Shown here one piece after another: positions 26,196 to 34,799 of a stretch of 64,000 nucleotides of DNA. The notes below the pieces were generated by a model, which saw nothing but the letters and a program-made list of their open reading frames with translations, did no database searches and had not been told where the DNA came from. Every line of letters starts with the position of its first letter. Within the stretch, counting starts at the first letter, position 1. The position numbers and the translations under genes were made by a program. Source of the DNA: Rhizobium sp. 16-488-2b (lineage in GTDB: Bacteria; Pseudomonadota; Alphaproteobacteria; Rhizobiales; Rhizobiaceae); the NCBI RefSeq assembly GCF_017741815.1, contig NZ_JAGHMF010000034.1, positions 124,001-188,000 on the forward strand. Reading direction: 5' to 3'.

Positions 26196-27413
26196 TCAGA
26201 GCGCACCGCTTCGTGGTGGTATTGCGCCGTTGAGATGATAGTTGCCGACAACATGGTATTTCCAGCGCACCGGATCGTGCAGCGTGTGCGTCCTTGCGTT
26301 ACGCCAGTGGCGGTCGAGGTTGAGCCCGGTGCTCGTGGATGCCGTGCCGGCAAGTTCGAAGAGCGCGTTGGAGGCGTCGAGCGCGATCTCCGATGTCAAC
26401 ACTTTCGCCGCTGCCACGGCGAGTGTCGCTGCAACGACGTTCTCTTCGGTCGTGTCGATCTGGGCGATGTCCACCTTGTTTCCAGCGCGTTCGACCAGCG
26501 CGGACGCCGCCTCCAGCCGGATGGCGAGCTCGCCGGCCTTGGCGATGGTCAGCGGATCGTCGGATGCCCTGGTGACACCGCTGTCGGTCCAAGGCCGCGA
26601 TCGTGTCTTCACGAACTCGATCATTTCTGAGAAGGCTGCGCGCGCAATGCCAAGATCGATCCCGGCGTGGATGATCTGCCCCACCGAACCGATCGTCGTC
26701 GGGCGCTCGAAACCTTTGTGATGGTGCACGACGGCATCGGCCGGGACGTAGACATTATCAAGCACGGTCGTGCCGCTGCCGGTCGTGCGTTGCCCGAAGC
26801 CATCCCAATCATCGACGATCTCTACCCCATCGCTTCCTTTCTGCACGAAAGACATTGTCAGTCGATCGTTCTCGTCCAATGCGAAAACCGTGATCCAGTC
26901 GGCAAATATGACGCCGGTCGAATAGAACTTGCGGCCATTGATACGATAGCCGAGCCCGTCACGGACAATTCGGGTGTTGTAGTGGCCGACAGTCTTGGTG
27001 CCGCGCTCGGACAGCGCGTTGCCGAACCGGTCGCCGGCAAGCGCGCGTGCGAAGAAGAAGCGTTTCTGTTCTTCGGTGCCATCCGTTCGAAGCGCTTCAA
27101 GAATGTAAAAATGATTCTGGGGGATCTGGCCGATCGATGCGTCTGCTTCGGCCAGAATGGCGGTCACCTCGGCAAGCACGCCGTTTGAGACGTCGATGCC
27201 GCCATATTCGGGGGGAACAGTAATTGCCAGAAGACCTGCGCGCGATAAGGCATCCAGCTCACGGTGAGGAAGCAGGCGCTCCTGATCGCGCAGGGAAGCG
27301 TCGATTTTGAAGCGTGCTGCCAGCGTCCGCGCGGCCGAGATCGCTTCTTCTTCGCTGGTCAGATGCGTCGTCACGTCCCCAATCCCGTCCTTCTGATGTG
27401 ATATCTTGTCCAT
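26196..27413 (-). CDS. SfnB-family sulfur-acquisition flavoenzyme
   Basis: Acyl-CoA-dehydrogenase-fold flavoprotein of 405 aa. LLAITVPPEYGGIDVS and DASIGQIPQNHFYILEALR are typical of SfnB; INGRKFYSTGVIFADW marks the middle domain, and HWRNARTHTLHDPVRWK the end. SfnB proteins are linked to use of dimethyl sulfone and other organosulfur sources. Only two internal Met and no Cys. The ATG at 27413 follows GGAGAGAG; the frame also has a TTG four codons earlier. It lies between oxyR (same strand, upstream) and the convergent paralogue. Confidence 0.86.
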   Translation of the reverse strand: MDKISHQKDGIGDVTTHLTSEEEAISAARTLAARFKIDASLRDQERLLPHRELDALSRAGLLAITVPPEYGGIDVSNGVLAEVTAILAEADASIGQIPQNHFYILEALRTDGTEEQKRFFFARALAGDRFGNALSERGTKTVGHYNTRIVRDGLGYRINGRKFYSTGVIFADWITVFALDENDRLTMSFVQKGSDGVEIVDDWDGFGQRTTGSGTTVLDNVYVPADAVVHHHKGFERPTTIGSVGQIIHAGIDLGIARAAFSEMIEFVKTRSRPWTDSGVTRASDDPLTIAKAGELAIRLEAASALVERAGNKVDIAQIDTTEENVVAATLAVAAAKVLTSEIALDASNALFELAGTASTSTGLNLDRHWRNARTHTLHDPVRWKYHVVGNYHLNGAIPPRSGAL

Positions 27414-27527
27414 CTCTCTCTCCAAAGCCGATGAGATAGGGGTGCAAGATGTCTCGATTAAAAAGAAGAATATTAAATCTATAAACTAATGGCGCAATGA
27501 AATGTCTTTGCGCCGTCGCATGGCATT

Positions 27528-28487
27528 TCAACCCGCAAGGGTAAGCCGCGACGATGCCTGGTCGCGCACGCCGGGGAGCCCGCCAAATTCCCGCGTCTTG
27601 CGGGTGCCTGCGTCGCGAACAATCTCTGCGATTGCGTGGAACTGAGAGGCCAGCGGATTGGTCTTGCGCCAGACCATGCCGATGTTGCGGAAGGGGCGGG
27701 GCTCCAACAGACGAAACACGCTGACATCGGCCGAGCGCGTTTCCGTACGGACCGCCATCTGCGGCAGGAGCGTCACGCCGATGCCGGCGCCGACCATCTG
27801 AACCAGCGTGGTGAGAGAGCTTCCTTCCATCAATTCGCGCGGGGGTGCGGCGGCGATGTTGCAAAACGAGAGCGCCTGCTCGCGGAAGCAATGTCCTTCC
27901 TCCAGCAAGAGGAGACGCATCTCATGTAGCATTTCCGAACTCGGCACGGGTTTGTCCGCGTCCTCGATAGGGCGGACGAGAACGAACTCCTCGTTGAATA
28001 GCGGAACCTCCTCAAGCGTCGGTTCGGACACGGGGAGGGCGACGATTGCTGCGTCTAATCTCGCCTCGTACAGATCCTCGATCAACCGCTGGGTTACCGC
28101 CTCACGTGGACGCGGATCAAGCCCGGGGTAACGCTGCGTGAGCGTTTTGATCACATCGGGCAGAAGATAGGGGGCAATCGTCGGAATGACGCCGATGCGA
28201 AGCCGGCCCGAAAGCGTCGTCTGCGTGGCGCGTGCGAGGTCGGCGAGGTCGTCGACCGAGCGCAGGATGGCACGCACGCGCTCTGCAAACTCCTCGCCCA
28301 GGCTGGTCAGGCGGATCTGCCGGCCACCGCGCTCCACGAGCGGAGCGCCGATCAGTTCCTCAAGCTCGCGGATCTGCACCGATAGTGCAGGTTGCGAAAT
28401 AGCACAGGCCTCGGCGGCGCGGCCAAAGTGCCCTAATCGCGCAAGGGCCTCAAAATAACGCAGGTGTTTCATGGATAGACCAATCAT
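27528..28487 (-). CDS. oxyR: LysR-type hydrogen peroxide regulator OxyR
   Basis: LysR regulator of about 319 aa that senses peroxide through a disulfide. EGHCFREQALSFC carries the two redox cysteines (Cys199 and Cys208 in E. coli) with the right nine-residue spacing. The N-terminal helix-turn-helix is FGRAAEACAISQPALSVQIR. The ATG at 28487 is chosen because MIGLSMKHLRYFEAL lines up with the start of rhizobial OxyR proteins; an ATG at 28472 is the alternative. It is divergent from katG, the classical target arrangement in rhizobia. Confidence 0.93.
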   Translation of the reverse strand: MIGLSMKHLRYFEALARLGHFGRAAEACAISQPALSVQIRELEELIGAPLVERGGRQIRLTSLGEEFAERVRAILRSVDDLADLARATQTTLSGRLRIGVIPTIAPYLLPDVIKTLTQRYPGLDPRPREAVTQRLIEDLYEARLDAAIVALPVSEPTLEEVPLFNEEFVLVRPIEDADKPVPSSEMLHEMRLLLLEEGHCFREQALSFCNIAAAPPRELMEGSSLTTLVQMVGAGIGVTLLPQMAVRTETRSADVSVFRLLEPRPFRNIGMVWRKTNPLASQFHAIAEIVRDAGTRKTREFGGLPGVRDQASSRLTLAG

Positions 28488-28665
28488 AACCAAAACCTAT
28501 CAGCCTGTTCAGAATATACAATTGGAATTTATCGACGGCGTCCCTTACTTCCTATCTCGGGACTTGAGCCAGACAGCTGGTTAGGTCACCCCGCGCAGCA
28601 TTTCTTGCGCAAGGAACAATTGGCACGCGACGCCAACCCGAGTTCGAATTTTAGGGAGAGTGAAC

Positions 28666-30840
28666 GTGGACACAAAGACACCATCGGCCGGCAAGTGTCC
28701 GGTCATGCACGGCGGCAACACGGCGCTTGGCAAATCGGTCACGCAGTGGTGGCCGAACGCGCTGAACCTTGACATCCTGAGCCAGCACGACACCAAGACC
28801 AATCCGCTCGGCAAGGATTTTAACTATCGCGAAGAGCTGAAGAAGCTCGATGTAGAGGCGCTAAAGAGCGATCTGCGCGCACTGATGACCGAAAGCCAGG
28901 AATGGTGGCCGGCCGACTGGGGGAGCTATGTCGGTATGATGGCGCGCGTCACCTGGCACGCGGCCGGTTCCTATCGCGCGGCAGACGGTCGTGGCGGCGC
29001 CAACACCGGCAACCAGCGTTTCGCTCCGCTGAATTCGTGGCCGGATAACGTCAACACCGACAAGGGCCGCCGCCTTCTCTGGCCGATCAAGAAGAAGTAT
29101 GGCAACCGGATTTCCTGGGCCGACCTGATCGCGCTTGCAGGCACGATCGCCTATGACGTTGCCGGCCTGAAGACCTTCGGTTTCGGTTTCGGCCGCGAAG
29201 ATATCTGGCAGCCGGAAAAGGACGTCTATTGGGGTGACGAGCAGGAATGGCTCGCGCCGAGCGATGGTCGCTATGGCGATGTCGCCAAGCCAGCTACGCT
29301 GTCGAACCCGCTCGCGGCCGTCCAGATGGGTCTGATCTACGTCAACCCCGAGGGCGTCAACGGCAAATCCGATCCGCTGGCCACCGCCGCGCAGATGCGC
29401 GAAACCTTTGCCCGTATGGGTATGGACGACGAGGAAACCGTGGCGCTGACCGCCGGCGGTCATACCATCGGCAAGAGCCACGGCAACGGTAACCCCGCCG
29501 ACCTCAGCGCCGATCCTGAGGCGGCTGGTCCGGAAGCCCAGGGCCTCGGTTGGATGAACACCAAGGGCCGCGGCATCGGCCGGAATACCGTCGTGTCGGG
29601 CATCGAGGGCGCCTGGACCACTGAGCCGACCAAATGGGACAACGGCTTCTTCGAAATGCTGTTCAAGCATGAATGGCATCTGGTGAAGAGCCCGGCAGGC
29701 GCCACCCAGTGGGAGCCGATCTCGATCGCCGACGCCGACAAGCCTGTCGACGTGGAAGACCCGAGCATCCGCCTGAACCCGATGATGACGGACGCCGACA
29801 TGGCGCTTCGGGTAGACCCGATCTACCGCGAGATCTCGCTGCGCTTCCGCGACGATTTCTCCGCGTTCTCGGATGCCTTCGCTCGCGCCTGGTTCAAGCT
29901 GACCCACCGCGACATGGGCCCGAAGGCGCGCTACATCGGCCCCGATGTTCCTTCGGAAGACCTGCTCTGGCAGGATCCGATCCCGGTCGGCAGCACGAGC
30001 TACGACGTTGCAGCCGTCAAGGCGAAGATCGCCGCATCCGGCCTCTCCGTCGCCGACCTCGTCAGCACGGCGTGGGACAGCGCCCGCACCTTCCGCGGTT
30101 CGGACAACCGCGGCGGTGCCAACGGTGCCCGCATTCGGCTGGCGCCGCAGAAGGACTGGGCCGGCAACGAGCCTGAACGCCTTGCCCGTGTTCTCGCCGT
30201 GCTCGAACCGATCGCTGCCGCAAGCGGCGCTTCGGTTGCCGATGTCATCGTTCTCGCCGGTAACTACGGTGTCGAACAGGCCGCCAAGGCTGCTGGTTTC
30301 GACATCCAGGTGCCGTTCTCGGCCGGCCGTGGCGACGCCACCGCCGAACAGACCGATGCCGAGAGCTTCGCACCGCTGGAACCGCTGGCTGACGGTTTCC
30401 GCAACTGGCAGAAGGAGCACTATGTGGTCAGCGCCGAGGAACTCCTCCTCGACCGCGCTCAGCTGATGGGCCTGACCGCACCTGAGATGACGGCGCTCGT
30501 CGGTGGCCTGCGCGTCATCGGCGCCAACCACGGCGGCAGCAGCCATGGCGTCTTCACGTCGAAGGTCGGCGCGCTCACCACGGACTTCTTCGTTACGCTG
30601 ACGGACATGGCCTATTCTTGGGTCCCGACCGGCCGCAACTCGTACGAAATCCGTGATCGCAAGACCGGTGCCGCCCGCTTCACCGCGACCCGCGCCGATC
30701 TCGTCTTCGGTTCGAACTCGGTGCTGCGCGCCTATGCAGAAGTCTACGCCCAGGACGACAGCAAGGAGAAGTTCGTGAAGGACTTTGTTGCTGCCTGGGC
30801 GAAGGTGATGAATGCAGACCGCTTTGATCTGACCGCCTAA
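28666..30840 (+). CDS. katG: Catalase-peroxidase KatG
   Basis: Bifunctional haem enzyme that destroys hydrogen peroxide and can oxidise peroxidase substrates; about 724 aa, normal for the family. Distal site RVTWHAAGSYR gives the catalytic Arg-Trp-His, LIYVNPEGVNG the Tyr and AAQMRETFARMGM the Met of the Met-Tyr-Trp adduct, and TAGGHTIGKSHG the proximal haem His. A second, haem-less peroxidase-like domain follows from about residue 420. Two in-frame GTG codons compete: 28660 sits almost on the AGGGAG site, whereas 28666 is seven bases beyond it and is preferred. It is divergent from oxyR and so probably peroxide-inducible. Confidence 0.96.
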   Translation: MDTKTPSAGKCPVMHGGNTALGKSVTQWWPNALNLDILSQHDTKTNPLGKDFNYREELKKLDVEALKSDLRALMTESQEWWPADWGSYVGMMARVTWHAAGSYRAADGRGGANTGNQRFAPLNSWPDNVNTDKGRRLLWPIKKKYGNRISWADLIALAGTIAYDVAGLKTFGFGFGREDIWQPEKDVYWGDEQEWLAPSDGRYGDVAKPATLSNPLAAVQMGLIYVNPEGVNGKSDPLATAAQMRETFARMGMDDEETVALTAGGHTIGKSHGNGNPADLSADPEAAGPEAQGLGWMNTKGRGIGRNTVVSGIEGAWTTEPTKWDNGFFEMLFKHEWHLVKSPAGATQWEPISIADADKPVDVEDPSIRLNPMMTDADMALRVDPIYREISLRFRDDFSAFSDAFARAWFKLTHRDMGPKARYIGPDVPSEDLLWQDPIPVGSTSYDVAAVKAKIAASGLSVADLVSTAWDSARTFRGSDNRGGANGARIRLAPQKDWAGNEPERLARVLAVLEPIAAASGASVADVIVLAGNYGVEQAAKAAGFDIQVPFSAGRGDATAEQTDAESFAPLEPLADGFRNWQKEHYVVSAEELLLDRAQLMGLTAPEMTALVGGLRVIGANHGGSSHGVFTSKVGALTTDFFVTLTDMAYSWVPTGRNSYEIRDRKTGAARFTATRADLVFGSNSVLRAYAEVYAQDDSKEKFVKDFVAAWAKVMNADRFDLTA

Positions 30841-30873
30841 GGCGCAGGGTCTACTTACAGACCTCGAAAAGAA

Positions 30874-30907
30874 CCTCCCCGCTTGCGGCTTCATGCGGGG
30901 AGGTTTT
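30874..30907 (+). terminator. Rho-independent terminator of katG
   Basis: CCTCCCCGC (30874-30882) pairs with GCGGGGAGG (30895-30903), followed by TTTTCC. The position, 33 bases after the katG stop, fits. Confidence 0.8.
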
Positions 30908-30956
30908 CCGTTTCATGGGGCGGATATCGTCGTGTCTATCGACGTAGAGCTGCCCG

Positions 30957-31148
30957 TTAGCCTTTGCCACCACTTGCTGGCTGCACCGCCGATTTGGCGG
31001 TGCTTTTATCCTTGCTCGGCGATACCTTGTGAGCGGGATCTGTGCCTGCATGCTCGCGTGCATGGGCTTCGGGTCCAGCAACGATCACACCATTCTGATC
31101 TTCGTCCACATGCTCTTTCGCCCGGCGGTTTGTGACGTCCTTGGCCAT
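30957..31148 (-). CDS. Small hydrophilic protein of unknown function
   Basis: A 63-aa, highly charged protein (MAKDVTNRRAKEHVDEDQNG at the start, Lys/Ser/Thr/Ala-rich tail) with no hydrophobic segment and no known domain that I recognise. AAGGAGACC lies about nine bases before the ATG at 31148, and codon use resembles its neighbours, so it is probably real. It looks intrinsically disordered. It sits between katG and an aldolase gene; no function is assigned. Confidence 0.55.
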   Translation of the reverse strand: MAKDVTNRRAKEHVDEDQNGVIVAGPEAHAREHAGTDPAHKVSPSKDKSTAKSAVQPASGGKG

Positions 31149-31342
31149 CGTCTCGGTCTCCTTTCGCGATACCTCGCACGTTAATGACCGGCAACGAGCC
31201 TTGTTCCATGCGGCCGCAGAAAGCGTCGACACAAGGAGGTGGCCGTTTGCTTAGGAATATGAGACGTTGCTTTTGCACCGGGTTGCTCAGCCTGGTCGGA
31301 GGTCGTCTTCCGAGACGTGCGAAATGCAGCAGGGAGGAAATA

Positions 31343-32236
31343 ATGCCAGATGCAAGAATGATGTCCCAGATGGCTGAAAAGGCGGGTTTTATCGCTGCTC
31401 TCGATCAGAGCGGCGGATCGACGCCGGGCGCTTTGCGCCTCTACGGCATTGCGGATACGGACTACGGCAATGAAGATGAGATGTTTCGCCTGGTGCATGA
31501 GATGCGCGTGCGCATCATGACCGCGCCGGCATTCTCAGGCGACAAGGTGATCGGCACCATTCTTTTCGAAAGAACCATGGACGGAGACGCCGAGGGCAAG
31601 CCGGTTCCCGCGTTTCTCTGGGAAGACCGTGGTGTCGTTCCGTTTCTCAAGGTCGACAAGGGACTGGCAGCCGAAGTCAATGGCGTTCAGGTCATGAAGC
31701 CGATGCCGGAGCTCGACGGCTTGCTGGAGCGGGCCGTCAAGAAGGGCATCTTCGGCACCAAGATGCGCTCCGTGATAACCCACGCCAACCGGGCCGGTAT
31801 CGCCGCCGTCGTGCACCAGCAGTTCACCGTGGGGCAGCGCATCATTGGCCACGGCCTCGTTCCGATCATCGAGCCTGAGGTCTCGATCAAGAGCCCGACC
31901 AAGCGCGAGGCGGAGGTGATCCTGCGCGAAGAAATCCTGCGCGAACTCGACGCTTTGCCGGCGGATCAGAAGGTCATGCTCAAGCTTACGCTGCCGAGCG
32001 TCGACGACTTCTACAAGCCGCTTGTCGACCACAAGTCGGTCATCCGCGTCGTCGCCTTGTCGGGTGGCTACAGCCGGGCAGAGGCTTGCGAAAAGTTGAG
32101 CCAGAACCGCGGCATGATCGCAAGTTTCTCAAGAGCGCTGGCGGAGGATTTGCGTGTCACGATGAGCGATGCTGAATTCGATCGCAATATGCAGGAGGCC
32201 ATCAATCAGATCTATGCGGCAAGTGCCGTGAAGTGA
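31343..32236 (+). CDS. fda: Class I fructose-bisphosphate aldolase (Staphylococcus Fda type)
   Basis: Schiff-base aldolase that interconverts fructose 1,6-bisphosphate with dihydroxyacetone phosphate and glyceraldehyde 3-phosphate; 297 aa. GFIAALDQSGGSTPGAL, GVVPFLKVDKGL, IFGTKMRS, GLVPIIEPEV, VMLKLTLPS (the Schiff-base Lys), VVALSGGYSR and ASFSRAL match the short class I enzyme of Staphylococcus aureus throughout. The ATG at 31343 has GGGAGGAAATA before it; the open frame extends 53 codons further without a better site. It stands alone in its strand context. Confidence 0.92.
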   Translation: MPDARMMSQMAEKAGFIAALDQSGGSTPGALRLYGIADTDYGNEDEMFRLVHEMRVRIMTAPAFSGDKVIGTILFERTMDGDAEGKPVPAFLWEDRGVVPFLKVDKGLAAEVNGVQVMKPMPELDGLLERAVKKGIFGTKMRSVITHANRAGIAAVVHQQFTVGQRIIGHGLVPIIEPEVSIKSPTKREAEVILREEILRELDALPADQKVMLKLTLPSVDDFYKPLVDHKSVIRVVALSGGYSRAEACEKLSQNRGMIASFSRALAEDLRVTMSDAEFDRNMQEAINQIYAASAVK

Positions 32237-32288
32237 GGTCGAGGCAGCCACCATTTGGATCGTCTGATGGTCAGGGATAAGGGCGTTT

Positions 32289-32320
32289 GATCGACTGGGG
32301 ATTGCTTCCCATTCGATCGA
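32289..32320 (+). terminator. Weak hairpin after aldolase gene
   Basis: GATCGA(C)TGGG can pair with CCCA(TT)CGATC with interior mismatches. There is no T-run. It is a possible end of the aldolase transcript. The rest of the 281-base gap to the chemoreceptor gene shows nothing else I can name. Confidence 0.28.
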
Positions 32321-32517
32321 AAGTCTGACCCAGGCCCTATCCGGCGCGGCTTGTGAAACGCCATTTGGCTTATCTGAGCAGCCAAAGTTGAGTTGCTAAA
32401 AGGCTGCGCGCGCCAGGGTTACTTTCTTTGCAAAATCACGAAACTTTCATCCCCGGTTTGTGAATGCTTAACGTCATAGGTGATGTAAGCGCCGGACAAA
32501 ATTGCCGGGGGTGTGTC

Positions 32518-34638
32518 GTGACCTTTCTTTCAAACTTGAAAATTGCCCATCGCGTGATGCTGCTTGCTTTGGTCGCACTGATCGGGATTGTCGCGATTTC
32601 CGCCATCTTCATCGGTCAGCGACAAGTCGAGGCCCGCTATCGCCAGACCGCCGACGGTTTGGCAAGACAGCAACGTGATATCGCAACCGCGCGGGACGAT
32701 ATTCGCGATACCCTGCTGTGGGAAAAGGAATTCCTTCTCACGCGGCAGCTCGGCACAATCGAAGATTTCGACAAAGCCCTCCAAAGGGCTAACTCGGTGA
32801 TTGATCGCCTGAAGGGTGATGCGCAGCCCCAACAGGCTGCGAAGCTTGAGGCTTTGAGTGGCGCGCTGCGCGCCTATGCCGGTACGTTTTCGGCGCTCGT
32901 GGCAAAGGACAAGGAATTGGGACTTGATCAGTCCCAGGGCCTCGAAGGCGCCATGCGCGAGGCTGTGCACTCGATCGAAGGCCAACTCGAAGGCGTGGCG
33001 GATGCCGAGCTGAAGGCAAGCATGTTGATGATGCGGCGACACGAGAAGGATTTCATTCTGCGCCGAAATCCGGATTACCTTGCCAAGCACACCGCTGAAG
33101 TCGCGACGTTTACCGAACTGATGAAGAAGGCCTTCCGGCCCGGCGCACAGCGCATGCGCGCCACCGAAGCGCTCTCGGTCTACCAGAACGCGTTCCGGCT
33201 CTACGGCAAGGCGACACTTGAGGAGGCCTCCGCGCGGGAGGCGGTCAGTGCCGCCTATTCAGCGGTGCAGCCGGTGCTTTCCGACATTATCGAAAACTAC
33301 GCCGCGGCAGAGACCGCGACGCTTGCTGAGAATGATCGCGTCGGTCAGCGCAATATCACGATCGTGATTGCGTTGATCGCCGCTGCGATCGGTCTAATCC
33401 TGCTCAGCGTATGGCTGATCGGCCGCTCGATCAGCGGGCCGATCCTGATGATCACGGCGGCGATGCGCCGGCTGGCCGATGGAGACACGCAGCAGACTGC
33501 GCCCGGTGCCGCAAGGCGCGACGAGGTGGGTGCCATGGCGAAGGCACTCGAAGTGTTCCGGCAGCAGGCGATTACTGCCGCCGCGCTTGAGGCTGAGGCT
33601 GTCGCCGCCCGCAGGGATGCAGAGGCGAACCGCGCTCAAATGCAGGAACGGGCCGAAACGCTGGCACGCGAACGACTGCTGCAGGCAACCGGCGACCTTG
33701 GCGCCGGTCTCAAGCGACTGGCGGCTGGCGATCTCTCCTTCCAGCTTGTGGAACCCTTCGCACCGGACTTTGAGAGCCTGCGTGGCGACCTGAATGCGAC
33801 GTTGAGACAGCTGGCCGAGGTGATGGGCGAGATCATGCTGTCCAGCCATTCCATCGACAACGGCACCCAGGAAATCAGCAGCGGCGCAAGCCAGTTGGCG
33901 CAGCGAACGGAACGCCAGGCAGCATCGCTTGAGCAAACTGCCGCAGCACTCGACGAGATAACGGCCAATGTCTCGAATGCGACGAAGCGTGTCGAGGATG
34001 CCCAGCAGGTTGCGCGTGAAGCCAATGACAGCGCGTCGAAGGGGGCCGTCCTTGTCGATGAGGCGGTCTCCGTGATGGAGCGGATCGAAGGGTCGTCGAA
34101 GCGGATTGCAAGCATCATCGCAACGATTGATCAGATCGCTTTCCAGACCAACCTGCTTGCGCTCAACGCCGGCGTCGAGGCGGCCCGTGCCGGCGAGGCC
34201 GGACGTGGGTTCGCTGTCGTGGCACACGAGGTTCGCGAACTGGCGCAGCGATCTGCTAATGCGGCCAAGGAAATCAAGGCTCTGATCGACGGTTCGACGC
34301 TGGAAGTGGAAGAAGGCGTGCGCGCCGTCAGGGATACGGGCGAGGCCCTTCATGGCATCGGCAGGCACGTTGTCGCCATCAACCAGCATATGGAGGCGAT
34401 CGCCTTGTCCTCGCGCGAACAGAGCATCGGTTTGGTCGAGATCAACACGGCCATGAACGGCATGGATCAGGACACCCAGCAGAACGCCGCCATGGTGGAG
34501 GAGAGCAATGCCGCCTCCGCTGTGCTTGCAGGAGAAGCCAACCGCCTGCGCGAACTCGTCTCGGTATTCAAGGTCACTGCCGATAACAGGTACGAGCCGG
34601 CTACTGAGCTGCGGTTGGTCGGCGGCGGGCGGCGCTAA
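32518..34638 (+). CDS. Methyl-accepting chemotaxis protein
   Basis: Transmembrane chemoreceptor of about 706 aa. TM1 is near residues 13-33 (VMLLALVALIGIVAISAIFI), a large periplasmic helical sensor of about 250 residues follows (looks like the helical bimodular type, with a conserved MLMMRRHEKDFILR), then TM2 (VIALIAAAIGLILLSVWLIG), a HAMP domain, a second HAMP-like segment (GLKRLAAGDLSFQL), and the MCP signalling tip (QIAFQTNLLALNAGVEAARA, then GRGFAVVAHEVRELAQRS). No C-terminal CheR/CheB pentapeptide is visible. The GTG at 32518 is used because it begins the membrane-proximal TFLSNLKIAHRV; an ATG 18 codons earlier is possible. Confidence 0.9.
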   Translation: MTFLSNLKIAHRVMLLALVALIGIVAISAIFIGQRQVEARYRQTADGLARQQRDIATARDDIRDTLLWEKEFLLTRQLGTIEDFDKALQRANSVIDRLKGDAQPQQAAKLEALSGALRAYAGTFSALVAKDKELGLDQSQGLEGAMREAVHSIEGQLEGVADAELKASMLMMRRHEKDFILRRNPDYLAKHTAEVATFTELMKKAFRPGAQRMRATEALSVYQNAFRLYGKATLEEASAREAVSAAYSAVQPVLSDIIENYAAAETATLAENDRVGQRNITIVIALIAAAIGLILLSVWLIGRSISGPILMITAAMRRLADGDTQQTAPGAARRDEVGAMAKALEVFRQQAITAAALEAEAVAARRDAEANRAQMQERAETLARERLLQATGDLGAGLKRLAAGDLSFQLVEPFAPDFESLRGDLNATLRQLAEVMGEIMLSSHSIDNGTQEISSGASQLAQRTERQAASLEQTAAALDEITANVSNATKRVEDAQQVAREANDSASKGAVLVDEAVSVMERIEGSSKRIASIIATIDQIAFQTNLLALNAGVEAARAGEAGRGFAVVAHEVRELAQRSANAAKEIKALIDGSTLEVEEGVRAVRDTGEALHGIGRHVVAINQHMEAIALSSREQSIGLVEINTAMNGMDQDTQQNAAMVEESNAASAVLAGEANRLRELVSVFKVTADNRYEPATELRLVGGGRR

Positions 34639-34799
34639 GCTGGGTCGCTCGCGTGGTTGCGGATCAGTCAGCTCGAGCAGGAGCGGCTGAGCCCGTAGCT
34701 TCACTCACATTAGCGATACTCGATGTATTCCCTGCATCGGCGTGATATGATGACTCCATTGGCGATGTCCGCTGTCGATTGTCCATATGGAATAGTCAC

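Noticed and set aside
12265..27413. Sulfoquinovose monooxygenase (smo) pathway
   Set aside because: The LLM enzyme is of the NtaA/DszA group, not the SsuD-like SmoC group, and no SQ glycosidase, flavin reductase or SmoB-type reductase is present.
28474..28501. ATAG-N7-ATAA-N7-CTAT element resembling an OxyR box
   Set aside because: The middle half-site is poor and the element overlaps the chosen oxyR start codon, so I cannot support it as the working operator of oxyR/katG.
28861..30894. Open frame of 677 codons on the minus strand opposite katG
   Set aside because: It is an antisense shadow of a clear catalase-peroxidase gene with matching GC-skewed codons; the translation has no recognisable domain.
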